Positions 24,032 through 32,135 of a stretch of DNA of 48,494 nt are shown here, piece after piece. Origin of the DNA: JBOICV01 sp050740255. Its GTDB lineage: Bacteria > Pseudomonadota > Gammaproteobacteria > Nevskiales > JBOICV01. The translations under genes were made by a program, and so were the position numbers. The DNA is taken from positions 1 to 48,494 of the forward strand of contig JBOICV010000098.1 in assembly GCA_050740255.1 (NCBI GenBank), given 5' to 3'. The notes below the pieces were generated by a model. The model saw only the letters and a program-made list of their open reading frames with translations. It made no database searches and was not told where the DNA came from. Every line of letters starts with the position of its first letter. Position 1 is the stretch's first letter.

Positions 24032-24808
24032 ATGCTAAAGATCACGAATCTGCACGCCGGCGTAAACGGCAAAGAAATTCTCAAGGGCATCAACCTCGAG
24101 GTAAAAGCCGGGGAAGTGCATGCGGTCATGGGCCCCAATGGCTCAGGCAAGAGCACGCTGGCCGGCATTCTGGCCGGCCGTGCAGACCTCACGCTCAGTC
24201 AGGGCAGCGTCAGCTATCAGGGCAAAGACCTGCTGACGCTGGCGCCGGAAGAACGCGCGCGCGACGGCATTTTCCTGGGCTTCCAATATCCGGTGGAGGT
24301 GCCAGGCGTGAGCAATCTGTACATGCTGCGCGCGGCGCTTAACGCCAAACGCAAGCACCAAGGTCAGCCGGAAGTGGACGCCATGGATTTTCTCAAGCTG
24401 GTCCGCGAGAAAGTGCGGCTCATGAAGATAGACGAGAAGATGCTGTATCGCGGCGTCAATGAAGGCTTCTCCGGCGGCGAGAAGAAACGCAACGAGATTC
24501 TGCAAATGCTGGTGCTGGAGCCGAAGCTCGCGATTCTCGATGAGACGGATTCCGGGCTGGATATTGACGCGCTCAAGATTGTGGCGGAAGGCATCAACGC
24601 GCTGCGCTCACCCGAGCGGGCTGTGCTGCTGGTGACGCACTATCAACGGCTGCTGGATCACGTCGTGCCGGATGCGGTACATGTGCTGGCCGAGGGCCAG
24701 ATCGTGCTCTCCGGCGGCCGCGGACTGGCGCTGGAGCTGGAAGCGAAAGGTTATGGCTGGCTGGGATTGGAGGATAGCTCTTCGAGCCCCGCTGGAGCAG
24801 CGGCCTGA
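24032..24808 (+). CDS. sufC: Fe-S cluster assembly ATPase SufC
   Basis: 258 residues. SufC is the ABC-type ATPase of the SufBCD complex. Walker A GPNGSGKST is at 34-42, the signature FSGGE at 146-150, and Walker B with LAILDETDSGLD near 165-176. The start is poorly supplied with a ribosome site because a palindromic repeat occupies the gap from sufB. The stop overlaps the sufD start by one base (TGATG), indicating coupled translation. Confidence 0.97.
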   Translation: MLKITNLHAGVNGKEILKGINLEVKAGEVHAVMGPNGSGKSTLAGILAGRADLTLSQGSVSYQGKDLLTLAPEERARDGIFLGFQYPVEVPGVSNLYMLRAALNAKRKHQGQPEVDAMDFLKLVREKVRLMKIDEKMLYRGVNEGFSGGEKKRNEILQMLVLEPKLAILDETDSGLDIDALKIVAEGINALRSPERAVLLVTHYQRLLDHVVPDAVHVLAEGQIVLSGGRGLALELEAKGYGWLGLEDSSSSPAGAAA

Positions 24809-26040
24809 TGACGCTTGCCCCTTTCCTCGAAAGCTGCCGCAACGCGCTGCGCACTGGTGATGCTGCGCGCGAACAGGCGCTGGTGTCAGCCTTGGCGCGC
24901 GGCCTGCCCAGCAAGCGCGATGAAGACTGGAAATACAGCGAGCCCAGCCTGCTGGCGCAAAAGCAGTTTCAGGCTGCTTCGTCCAACAACGGCGATGCGG
25001 CGCCCTGGCTGCTGGACGGTCTGGATGCGACCTCGCTGATATTCGTGAACGGGCATTACCGCGCCGATTTGTCCGGCCCCTTCCCCCCTGGCTTGCGTCT
25101 CGAAAAGGCGGGCGATGCAGTCGCTGCTACTGCCAGTTCAAGCTTCAGCGATCTCAATTTCGCGCTGGCCGAAGGCTGGCAACTGGCCCTGGACGAGGGC
25201 GCTGCGCCGCAACGGCCGGTACATCTGCTGTATCTGCATAGCGCCGCCGGCAGCATGAGCCACCACCGGATGCGGCTTCGGCTGGGCCGCGGTAGCGCGC
25301 TCAGCCTGATCGAGCACTACGCCGGCGCTGAACACGAATATTTCTGCAACGCGCATACGAGCGCGGTACTGGCTGACGGCGCAAGGCTGCGTCACTACCG
25401 GCTGCAGCAACACGGTCCCAGCGCGTTACACGTCGGCCAGTTTCAGATTCAACAAGCTGGCGACAGCCAGTTCTACAGCCATAGCGTGGACCTCGGCGGG
25501 CTATGGGTGCGCAACGATTTGCAAGCGAGCCTCGCCGCGCCTGGCGCGCAGGCGCATCTGCACGGCGTCTATGCGCCCGGCAAGCGCCAACACATGGACA
25601 ATCACACGCGGGTTGACCATCGCGCGCCGCGGGGCACCAGCCGGGAAGTGTTCAAGGGAATTCTGGACGGTCATGGCCGTGGCGTGTTCAACGGCAAGAT
25701 CGTGGTGCATCAAGACGCACAGAAAACCGATTCCGAGCAATCTAGCGCTGCATTATTGCTGTCGCGCACGGCGGAAGTGGATGCCAAACCGGAACTGGAG
25801 ATTTATGCCGACGACGTGAAGTGCAAGCACGGCGCCACCGTTGGTCAGCTCGATGAAGATGCGGTGTTCTATCTGCGCAGCCGTGGCCTTAGCGAGCCGG
25901 CTGCGCGCGGTTTGCTGACCTACAGCTTTGTGGATGCGCTGATCGGCCAGATCGAGATTCAGCCGCTGCGGCGCCATATCGAAGCGGCGCTGCTCAGCCG
26001 CTTGCCCGGCGCGGAACAGTTCGCGGGTTTACTGCAATGA
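24808..26040 (+). CDS. sufD: Fe-S cluster assembly protein SufD
   Basis: 410 residues. It is the partner of SufB in SufBC2D. The C-terminal beta-helix region is clear: VDHRAPRGTSREVFKGILDG, ADDVKCKHGATVGQLDEDAVFYLRSRG. The N-terminal segment LPSKRDEDWKYSEP is also typical. The stop overlaps an ATG in an ATGA arrangement; that ATG starts a degenerate copy of the sufS beginning (next entry), not the functional sufS. Confidence 0.95.
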   Translation: MTLAPFLESCRNALRTGDAAREQALVSALARGLPSKRDEDWKYSEPSLLAQKQFQAASSNNGDAAPWLLDGLDATSLIFVNGHYRADLSGPFPPGLRLEKAGDAVAATASSSFSDLNFALAEGWQLALDEGAAPQRPVHLLYLHSAAGSMSHHRMRLRLGRGSALSLIEHYAGAEHEYFCNAHTSAVLADGARLRHYRLQQHGPSALHVGQFQIQQAGDSQFYSHSVDLGGLWVRNDLQASLAAPGAQAHLHGVYAPGKRQHMDNHTRVDHRAPRGTSREVFKGILDGHGRGVFNGKIVVHQDAQKTDSEQSSAALLLSRTAEVDAKPELEIYADDVKCKHGATVGQLDEDAVFYLRSRGLSEPAARGLLTYSFVDALIGQIEIQPLRRHIEAALLSRLPGAEQFAGLLQ

Positions 26041-26144
26041 GCAAGTCGCTGCGCAGCTCGGAAATCCCCCCTTGCCCCCCCTTTTTCAAAGGGGGGGCGC
26101 TAGAGGCGTGGGGAATTTTGATAGTGGATTGCTGCAATGAGTAA
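26037..26144 (+). pseudogene. Duplicated, broken start of sufS
   Basis: ATG at 26037 overlaps the sufD stop (ATGA) and reads MSKSLRSSEIPPCPPFFKGG before losing the frame; it ends at TAA after 35 codons. The start 100 bases later (MSKLLRDPEIPPAPPLVKGG) is plainly the same sequence. One G fewer in the G run near 26110 shifts the frame. It probably marks the original coupled sufS start and is now a short spacer peptide. Confidence 0.75.
26060..26122. repeat. C/G-run palindromic repeat, copy 1
   Basis: GGAAATCCCCCC at the left and GGGGAATTTTGAT at the right, with an inner C-run/TTT...AAA/G-run hairpin, form a palindromic element. A second copy with the same organisation lies 100 bases downstream. 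Confidence 0.75.
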
Positions 26145-27438
26145 GCTGCTGCGTGATCCGGAAATCCCCCCTGCCCCGCCTTTGGTAAAGGGGGGAGCGC
26201 CGCAGGCGCGGGGGGATTTTGATGTCGCCGCGGTCCGTGCGCAGTTTCCAACCCTGCAACAGCAGGTGCAGGGCAAGCCACTGGTTTATCTGGACAACGC
26301 CGCCACCACCCATAAACCGCAGGCGGTGCTCGATGCGCTGACTCGCTACTACCGGCTGGACAACTCCAATGTCCATCGCGGTGTGCATACGCTGTCGGAG
26401 CGCGCTACCGCAGCTTACGAGGGCGCACGCGAGAAGGTGCGAGGTTTTCTGAATGCGGCTAGCACGCACGAAATCGTGTTCACACGCGGCACTACCGAAA
26501 GCATCAACCTGGTGGCGCAAAGCTTCGTGCGTCCGCGGATTCGCGCCGGCGACGAAATTCTGATCACCGGCATGGAGCATCATTCCAATATCGTGCCCTG
26601 GCAGTTGGTGTGCGAACAAACCGGCAGCAAGCTGATAGTGGCCCCATTCAGCGATGCCGGCGAACTCATCTGGGAGGAGTTTGAGCGGCGCCTGAATCCG
26701 GAACGCAGCTGTCTGGTTGCGGTCGGACATATCTCGAACGCGCTCGGCACGATTAATCCGATTGATCGCATCATCGCGGCGGCGCATGCACGCGATATCA
26801 AAGTGCTGGTGGACGGCGCTCAGGCGGTGGCCCATACGCCGGTGGATGTACGCGGGCTCGACGTTGATTTCTATGCCTTCTCCAGCCACAAGATTTACGG
26901 GCCGACCGGCATCGGCGTGCTGTATGCGAAGGAAGCGCTGCTGGAGCAGATGCCGCCCTGGCAGGGCGGCGGCGACATGATTCGCACGGTGACTTTCGAA
27001 AAAACCACCTGGAATGACCTGCCCTACAAGTTCGAAGCGGGCACACCGCATATCGCGGGGGCTATCGGCCTTGGCGCGGCGCTGGACTGGGTGCATGCGG
27101 CCGGCATCGAGCGCATTGCAGCACATGAGCAAACCCTACTCGACTACGGCATGCGCCTGCTCGGCGCCATCCCTGCCCTGCGCCTGATTGGCACGGCGCG
27201 CGACAAAGCCGGCATCATCTCCTTCATGCTGGACGCGATTCACGCGCACGATCTGGGCACGGTGCTGGACCGCGAGGGCGTCGCCATCCGCGCCGGTCAT
27301 CATTGCGCCATGCCGGTGATGGAGCGCTACGGCATCCCGGCCACCGCGCGTGCCTCGCTGGCCTGCTACAACACGCGCGAGGACCTGGATCAGCTTGCGG
27401 CGGCCTTGCACAAGGCCAGAAAACTCTTCGGCCTATAA
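26137..27438 (+). CDS. sufS: Cysteine desulfurase SufS
   Basis: 433 residues. SufS removes sulfur from cysteine for cluster assembly; it uses PLP. The PLP lysine is Lys252 (SSHKIYGPTG) and the catalytic Cys is Cys390 (AGHHCAMPVM). Normal family members begin near FDVAAVRAQFP. Here residues 8-29 are encoded by a palindromic repeat (EIPPAPPLVKGG...), an extra N-terminal extension. The alternative is initiation further inside, but no convincing internal start was seen before that point. It is followed immediately by sufU. Confidence 0.96.
   Translation: MSKLLRDPEIPPAPPLVKGGAPQARGDFDVAAVRAQFPTLQQQVQGKPLVYLDNAATTHKPQAVLDALTRYYRLDNSNVHRGVHTLSERATAAYEGAREKVRGFLNAASTHEIVFTRGTTESINLVAQSFVRPRIRAGDEILITGMEHHSNIVPWQLVCEQTGSKLIVAPFSDAGELIWEEFERRLNPERSCLVAVGHISNALGTINPIDRIIAAAHARDIKVLVDGAQAVAHTPVDVRGLDVDFYAFSSHKIYGPTGIGVLYAKEALLEQMPPWQGGGDMIRTVTFEKTTWNDLPYKFEAGTPHIAGAIGLGAALDWVHAAGIERIAAHEQTLLDYGMRLLGAIPALRLIGTARDKAGIISFMLDAIHAHDLGTVLDREGVAIRAGHHCAMPVMERYGIPATARASLACYNTREDLDQLAAALHKARKLFGL
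26160..26223. repeat. C/G-run palindromic repeat, copy 2, inside the sufS coding region
   Basis: The organisation is the same as in copy 1 (26060-26122). It is read in frame as sufS residues 8-29. The element keeps an intact G run, which holds the frame, whereas copy 1 has lost a base. Confidence 0.75.
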
Positions 27439-27900
27439 ATGTCCGATCTGCGCGATTTGTATCAGGAAGTGGTCATAGACCACGGCCGCAAGCCGCGTAA
27501 TTTCCGCACGCCGGCGGCTTTCACGCATGAGGCGCTCGGCCATAATCCGCTCTGCGGCGACAAGCTCCACCTTTATCTGAGCGTCGAGGCCGACCGCATT
27601 GGCGATATCGCCTTCACCGGCAGCGGCTGCGCCATCTCCACCGCGTCGGCTTCGTTGATGAGCGAGCACCTGAAAGGAAAAACGCTGGCGGAAACCGACG
27701 CCGTGTTCCAAGCCTTTCACCAGATGCTGACGCGGCCGGACGCGCTGCCCCCCAGTACGGACACGCTGGATCAGCTCGACAAGCTGGCGGTGCTATCCGG
27801 CGTGCACGAATACCCTACGCGCGTGAAGTGCGCCACCCTGCCCTGGCACACGCTACAGGCTGCGCTCAAGCACGATCAAACCCCGGCCAAGACCGAGTAA
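27439..27900 (+). CDS. sufU: SufU-type Fe-S scaffold / sulfur-transfer protein
   Basis: 153 residues. Three zinc/cluster cysteines are present: Cys39 (NPLCGD), Cys64 (GSGCAIS) and Cys131 (VKCATLPW). The extra residues between the second and third cysteine distinguish SufU from IscU. In firmicutes SufU is a Zn-dependent sulfur acceptor from SufS, and no sufE lies in this operon, consistent with that role. It starts directly after the sufS stop with no gap. Confidence 0.93.
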   Translation: MSDLRDLYQEVVIDHGRKPRNFRTPAAFTHEALGHNPLCGDKLHLYLSVEADRIGDIAFTGSGCAISTASASLMSEHLKGKTLAETDAVFQAFHQMLTRPDALPPSTDTLDQLDKLAVLSGVHEYPTRVKCATLPWHTLQAALKHDQTPAKTE

Positions 27901-27972
27901 GTCCCGCATTGCCTTGCGCAAAACGCGCTAATATCCCCTGAAAATAACGCGGTGCGCGGTCAGGGAGCGGGC

Positions 27973-30594
27973 ATGAAAAAGTCCATCTGGGCATCCGACG
28001 GCTTCGCCGGACTTGCTTTCGTTGTGGTGTTCTTCGCCCTGGCCTATTGGGTGCTGGCTGACGGCTTTCAAAGCCTGGAGCGCTACGCCTATGACGTTGG
28101 CATGCGCGCGGCCGAACGCGATCCCAGCCCACAGGTCGCCGTCATCGCCATTGATGACGAAAGCATCGAAAACATCGGCCGCTGGCCCTGGCCGCGCGAT
28201 CTGCACGGCAAGATGATCGAGCTGTTACATCAGGGCGGCGCTGCCGTGATTGGCAACACGGTCCTGTATTCCGAAGCGCAGAAGGACGCCGGTCTGGTCC
28301 GGATCGAAGACTTGCTCAGCTATGTCGGACAAACCCGGCTGCGCGCTTACTTGCCACAAGCGCCCATCACCCCGGCACCGGCGCCTGACGCAGCCGTTGC
28401 GGCCAGCGTCGGCGTTCCGCCGGCTGCCGCACCCAGTCCAGCAAGCGATCCTGAACTCGCTGGCATCGTCCAGCGCTTGCTCGACGCAAGGCAGGCGCTG
28501 AACACCGACGCCAGCCTCGCCGCCAGCCTGCAAAAGGCGGGTAATGTGGTGCAAGGCATGGCCTTCATTCTGGGAGTACCTCAGGGCAAACCGGCGGCGG
28601 AACTGCCTGAGTCGGTGCAGGCCAGCACACTGCGCACGGTGACGGATCCGCTCGGTCTGGGCGACCAGCCGATTCCGGCGCTGGCCGCGCTGCCCCCGAT
28701 TCCGATGATCGCCAGCGCGGTCAACGGCATCGGCCATGTCAGCGCCGCGCAGGACGTGGACGGCGCGCAGCGCTTTGAACCGCTGGTGCTGAACTACTAC
28801 AACAGCTACTACCCGTCATTGTCGCTGATGGTCGCGGCGCGCGTACTCAACCTGAACATGCAGGACATCGAAGTGCGCCTGGGCGAAGGGGTCACGCTCG
28901 GCGGCCTCACAATCGGCACCACGCCGGATTTGCGCATGTACACATTCTTTTACGGCGATCGCGGCGGTAAACCGGCTTTCAGCGTGGACTCTTTTTATGA
29001 TGTGCTTTCCGGCAAAATTCCGCCGCAGAAGTATCACGACAAGATAGTCTTGCTCGGCGCCTCAGCCCAGGGCGTGGGTGACAGTTTTCCGACGCCGATT
29101 TCCGCCAGCACGCCGCCGGTGCTGACGCTGGCGCATACCGTCTCCAGCATCCTGCAGGAAGATTTCATTACCCGGCCAGAATGGGCCGGTGTGCTGGAGC
29201 TGGGACTGATGCTGCTGCTCGCGCTGTACGTCGCTTTTGTCCTGCCGCGCGTGCGCGCCGGCATCGCTTTTGGGCTCACGCTGGTGCTGCTGGTGGGTTT
29301 TGTCGGGACGCACCTGTATCTGATGACACAGTCGGGCATCTGGCTGAAGCTGATGATTCCGGCTGCGCTGCTCGCCCTCGGGCATTTGTTCATGACGGTG
29401 AAACTGTTCCGCGTGACGGAGAAGCTCAAGGTCAAGAGCGAGGCCGAGGGTGCGGAGAGCAACAAGATGCTGGGCCTCGCCTTCCAGGGTCAAGGCCAGC
29501 TTGACATGGCCTTCGAGAAATTCCGCCGCGTGCAACCGGTGGACGACGGCCTGCTCGATGTGATGTACAACCTGGCGCTCGACTACGAGCGTAAACGCCA
29601 GTTCAACAAGGCCGAAAACGTTTACCAGTACATCGCCAGGCACAATCCCAAGTTCCGCGACGCCGGCGAGAAAGGACTGCGCGCCAAGCAGATGTCGGAG
29701 ACCATCATCCTCGGCGGCGGCGGAGCCGGCAGCACCGCCGGGGGTACGTCGATCATGCAGGGCAGCCAGGTCGAGAAGCCGATGCTGGGCCGTTACCAGA
29801 TCGAAAAAGAGCTGGGCCGCGGCGCGATGGGCATGGTTTACCTCGGCAAGGATCCCAAGATCGGCCGCCAGGTCGCCATCAAAACCATGGCGCTGTCGCA
29901 GGAATTCGAGGCCAGCGAACTGGCCGACGTCAAGGCGCGTTTTTTCCGCGAGGCGGAATCTGCCGGCAAGCTGACGCATCCGAACATCGTCACCATGTTC
30001 GACGCGGGCGAAGAGCATGATCTGGCCTACATCGCCATGGAGTTCATCAGCGGCCATGACCTGACGCGCTACGCGCGGCTGGACAGCCTGCTGCCGGCGC
30101 AGCAAGTGATGAAGCTCATTGCGCAGGCGGCGGACGCGCTCGACTACGCGCATACCCGCAGCGTCGTGCACCGCGACATCAAGCCGGCCAATCTTATGTA
30201 TCTGCCGGATGAGGAAAAGGTGAAGATTACCGACTTCGGCATCGCCCGCGTAACCGACTCCAGCAAGACCAAGACCGGCACCGTGCTGGGCACGCCCTCG
30301 TATATGTCGCCGGAGCAGTTGTCCGGCAAGAAAGTGGATGGCCGGTCCGACTTATTTTCGCTGGGTGTGACGCTGTACCAGATGCTCACCGGACAACTGC
30401 CTTTCGCCGCCGATTCCATGGCCACGCTGATGTACAAGATCGCCAACGAAGCTCAGGCACCGCCGAGTGAGGTGCGCACGCAAATGCCGGCCTGCGCCGA
30501 CGCGATCATCGCCAAAGCGCTGCAAAAGGACCCGGACGCGCGTTATCAGCGTGGCGCTGAGCTGGCGCAGGATCTGCGCCAGTGTGCAGGCTGA
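27973..30594 (+). CDS. CHASE2-TM-TPR-like Ser/Thr protein kinase
   Basis: 873 residues. A first membrane helix (about 11-30) is followed by a periplasmic CHASE2 sensor (about 35-400: VIAIDDESIENIGRWPWPRD) containing a Pro/Ala-rich insertion near 130-165. Three membrane helices follow (about 405-480), then a short TPR-like helical region (about 497-565), and a C-terminal Hanks-type kinase (about 607-866). Kinase residues are intact: glycine loop LGRGAMGMVY, Lys637 (VAIKTM), Asp735 (HRDIKPAN) and Asp754 (DFG). The start has GGGAGCGGG upstream. It begins 72 bases after sufU and heads a kinase-phosphatase-FHA cluster. The stimulus is unknown. Confidence 0.93.
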   Translation: MKKSIWASDGFAGLAFVVVFFALAYWVLADGFQSLERYAYDVGMRAAERDPSPQVAVIAIDDESIENIGRWPWPRDLHGKMIELLHQGGAAVIGNTVLYSEAQKDAGLVRIEDLLSYVGQTRLRAYLPQAPITPAPAPDAAVAASVGVPPAAAPSPASDPELAGIVQRLLDARQALNTDASLAASLQKAGNVVQGMAFILGVPQGKPAAELPESVQASTLRTVTDPLGLGDQPIPALAALPPIPMIASAVNGIGHVSAAQDVDGAQRFEPLVLNYYNSYYPSLSLMVAARVLNLNMQDIEVRLGEGVTLGGLTIGTTPDLRMYTFFYGDRGGKPAFSVDSFYDVLSGKIPPQKYHDKIVLLGASAQGVGDSFPTPISASTPPVLTLAHTVSSILQEDFITRPEWAGVLELGLMLLLALYVAFVLPRVRAGIAFGLTLVLLVGFVGTHLYLMTQSGIWLKLMIPAALLALGHLFMTVKLFRVTEKLKVKSEAEGAESNKMLGLAFQGQGQLDMAFEKFRRVQPVDDGLLDVMYNLALDYERKRQFNKAENVYQYIARHNPKFRDAGEKGLRAKQMSETIILGGGGAGSTAGGTSIMQGSQVEKPMLGRYQIEKELGRGAMGMVYLGKDPKIGRQVAIKTMALSQEFEASELADVKARFFREAESAGKLTHPNIVTMFDAGEEHDLAYIAMEFISGHDLTRYARLDSLLPAQQVMKLIAQAADALDYAHTRSVVHRDIKPANLMYLPDEEKVKITDFGIARVTDSSKTKTGTVLGTPSYMSPEQLSGKKVDGRSDLFSLGVTLYQMLTGQLPFAADSMATLMYKIANEAQAPPSEVRTQMPACADAIIAKALQKDPDARYQRGAELAQDLRQCAG

Positions 30595-30609
30595 ATGGCC
30601 TAAGCCCGC

Positions 30610-31431
30610 ATGCCGGCTCCCGGCCCGCTAAGCATCGCCGCCCATAGCCATATGGGACGGGTGCGCAAGAACAACGAGGACCGGGTCGCTACCGACGCAG
30701 ACCTGGGCCTATTGGTTCTGGCCGACGGCATGGGTGGGCATAACGCCGGCGAGGTGGCCAGCCGTCTGGCGGTGGACGTGGTGCAGAACACGGTGAACGC
30801 CACGCTCGGCGGCGGCCGCAGCCTGCCGCAGCCCGCCACCGGCTATAGCGCGGAAGCGGAGTTGCTGCGCGATGCGGTGCGGCTGGCGCACGGCGCCATC
30901 CTCCGAGCAGCGCAGGCCAAGCCGATATTTCAAGGCATGGGCACTACCTTGATCGCCTGCCTGCTTCAGGGTGACCGGCTGGTGGCCGCGCATGTGGGTG
31001 ACTCGCGGCTATACCGCCTGCGCGAAGGCGTGCTGGAGCAGATTACGCAAGATCACTCTCTCGTCGGCGAAATGGTCGCGCGCGGCTTTTACACGCAAGC
31101 CGAGGCACAGGCACAGGTACGCAAGAATGTGATTACCCGCGCTCTGGGCGGCGAGCACGAGGTGCTGGAGGTGGACCTGCTGGAGGAGCCGTTGCAAACC
31201 GACGATATTTACCTGCTCTGCTCCGACGGCTTGACCGATATGGCCAGCGACGCTCAGATTAACGTGGTACTGCGCGCCTATGCCGCCAACGTGGACAAGG
31301 CGGCTACCGCCCTGATCGAACTTGCGCTAAAGGGCGGCGGCAAAGACAATGTATCGGTGATCCTGGCACGGGTGAACCAGGTCACGGCGGAGCATAAGAG
31401 TCTGTGGAAAACACTCTCGAACTGGTTTTAG
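30610..31431 (+). CDS. PP2C-type Ser/Thr phosphatase
   Basis: 273 residues. PP2C motifs are in order: RKNNEDR, VLADGMGGHNAGEVAS, AAHVGDSRLYRL, LLCSDGLTDMASD and GGGKDNVSVIL. These bind two Mn/Mg ions. It starts 15 bases after the kinase stop and should reverse the kinase's phosphorylation. It is followed by the FHA gene after 10 bases. Confidence 0.94.
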   Translation: MPAPGPLSIAAHSHMGRVRKNNEDRVATDADLGLLVLADGMGGHNAGEVASRLAVDVVQNTVNATLGGGRSLPQPATGYSAEAELLRDAVRLAHGAILRAAQAKPIFQGMGTTLIACLLQGDRLVAAHVGDSRLYRLREGVLEQITQDHSLVGEMVARGFYTQAEAQAQVRKNVITRALGGEHEVLEVDLLEEPLQTDDIYLLCSDGLTDMASDAQINVVLRAYAANVDKAATALIELALKGGGKDNVSVILARVNQVTAEHKSLWKTLSNWF

Positions 31432-31441
31432 GGGATAGGGT

Positions 31442-32125
31442 ATGGCCAAGCTGGTAGTTACATCACCCGACGGGAAGTCCGCGGAGGTGCCGCTGGACAA
31501 GGAACGGATCACTATCGGACGGCATCCGGACAATCAGATTCACCTTAACGATAGTTCCGTCAGCGGCAAGCATGCGGTCATCATCACCATTGCCGGCGCC
31601 TCCTTCATCGAAGACCTGAACAGCACCAACGGTACCCAGGTCAACGGCAATCGCATCAAGAAACATCCGCTTTCCAATGGCGAGTCCATCACCATCGGCC
31701 ACTCCAGGCTCGATTTCAAAGGCGATGACGACAGCCAGGAAGAGTTCGAGCGCACCATGGTGATCAGCGCCAGTCAGATGGCGGCACTGAAGATGCCGCC
31801 GCCTTCGGGTACCGACCGGCCAATGACGGTGGCGCCCTCGCCAAGTGACTTGATCGGCGTATTGCAGGTGCTCGAAGGCTCCTTCAAAGGCCGTGAGCTG
31901 AAACTGGCCCGGGCTCTGAACAATCTCGGCCGGCCGCCGGAGCTGGCGGCGATCTCGCGCCGCAATGACGGCTACTACATCGTGCATATCGGCGATGTCA
32001 GCCCGAACGTGCGACGCGTACAGGTCAACGGCAAGCCGGTAAGCGCTCAGCCGCAAAAGTTGAACGGCGGCGACACGGTGGAGCTGCTGGGTACGAAAAT
32101 GCGCTTTCAGTTGATGAAGCCGTAA
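31442..32125 (+). CDS. Tandem-FHA-like phosphothreonine-binding protein
   Basis: 227 residues. A complete FHA domain (about 20-90) shows ITIGRHPDNQIHL, SVSGKHAVI and LNSTNGTQVNG, the phosphothreonine-binding loops. A middle linker contains ERTMVIS, a Thr context seen in kinase-target FHA proteins. A second, more divergent FHA-like domain fills about 125-225 (VLQVLEGSFKGRELKL, GGDTVELLG). It lies in the kinase-phosphatase cluster and is a plausible substrate and effector. No downstream output gene is encoded on the same strand. Confidence 0.9.
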   Translation: MAKLVVTSPDGKSAEVPLDKERITIGRHPDNQIHLNDSSVSGKHAVIITIAGASFIEDLNSTNGTQVNGNRIKKHPLSNGESITIGHSRLDFKGDDDSQEEFERTMVISASQMAALKMPPPSGTDRPMTVAPSPSDLIGVLQVLEGSFKGRELKLARALNNLGRPPELAAISRRNDGYYIVHIGDVSPNVRRVQVNGKPVSAQPQKLNGGDTVELLGTKMRFQLMKP

Positions 32126-32135
32126 ACAGGGCCTG

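Noticed and set aside
26086..27132. Long minus-strand open frame opposite sufS
   Set aside because: No domain is seen and it is antisense to a well-conserved enzyme.
29062..30171. Minus-strand open frame of 369 codons opposite the kinase gene
   Set aside because: It is a mirror of the kinase gene and has no independent support.
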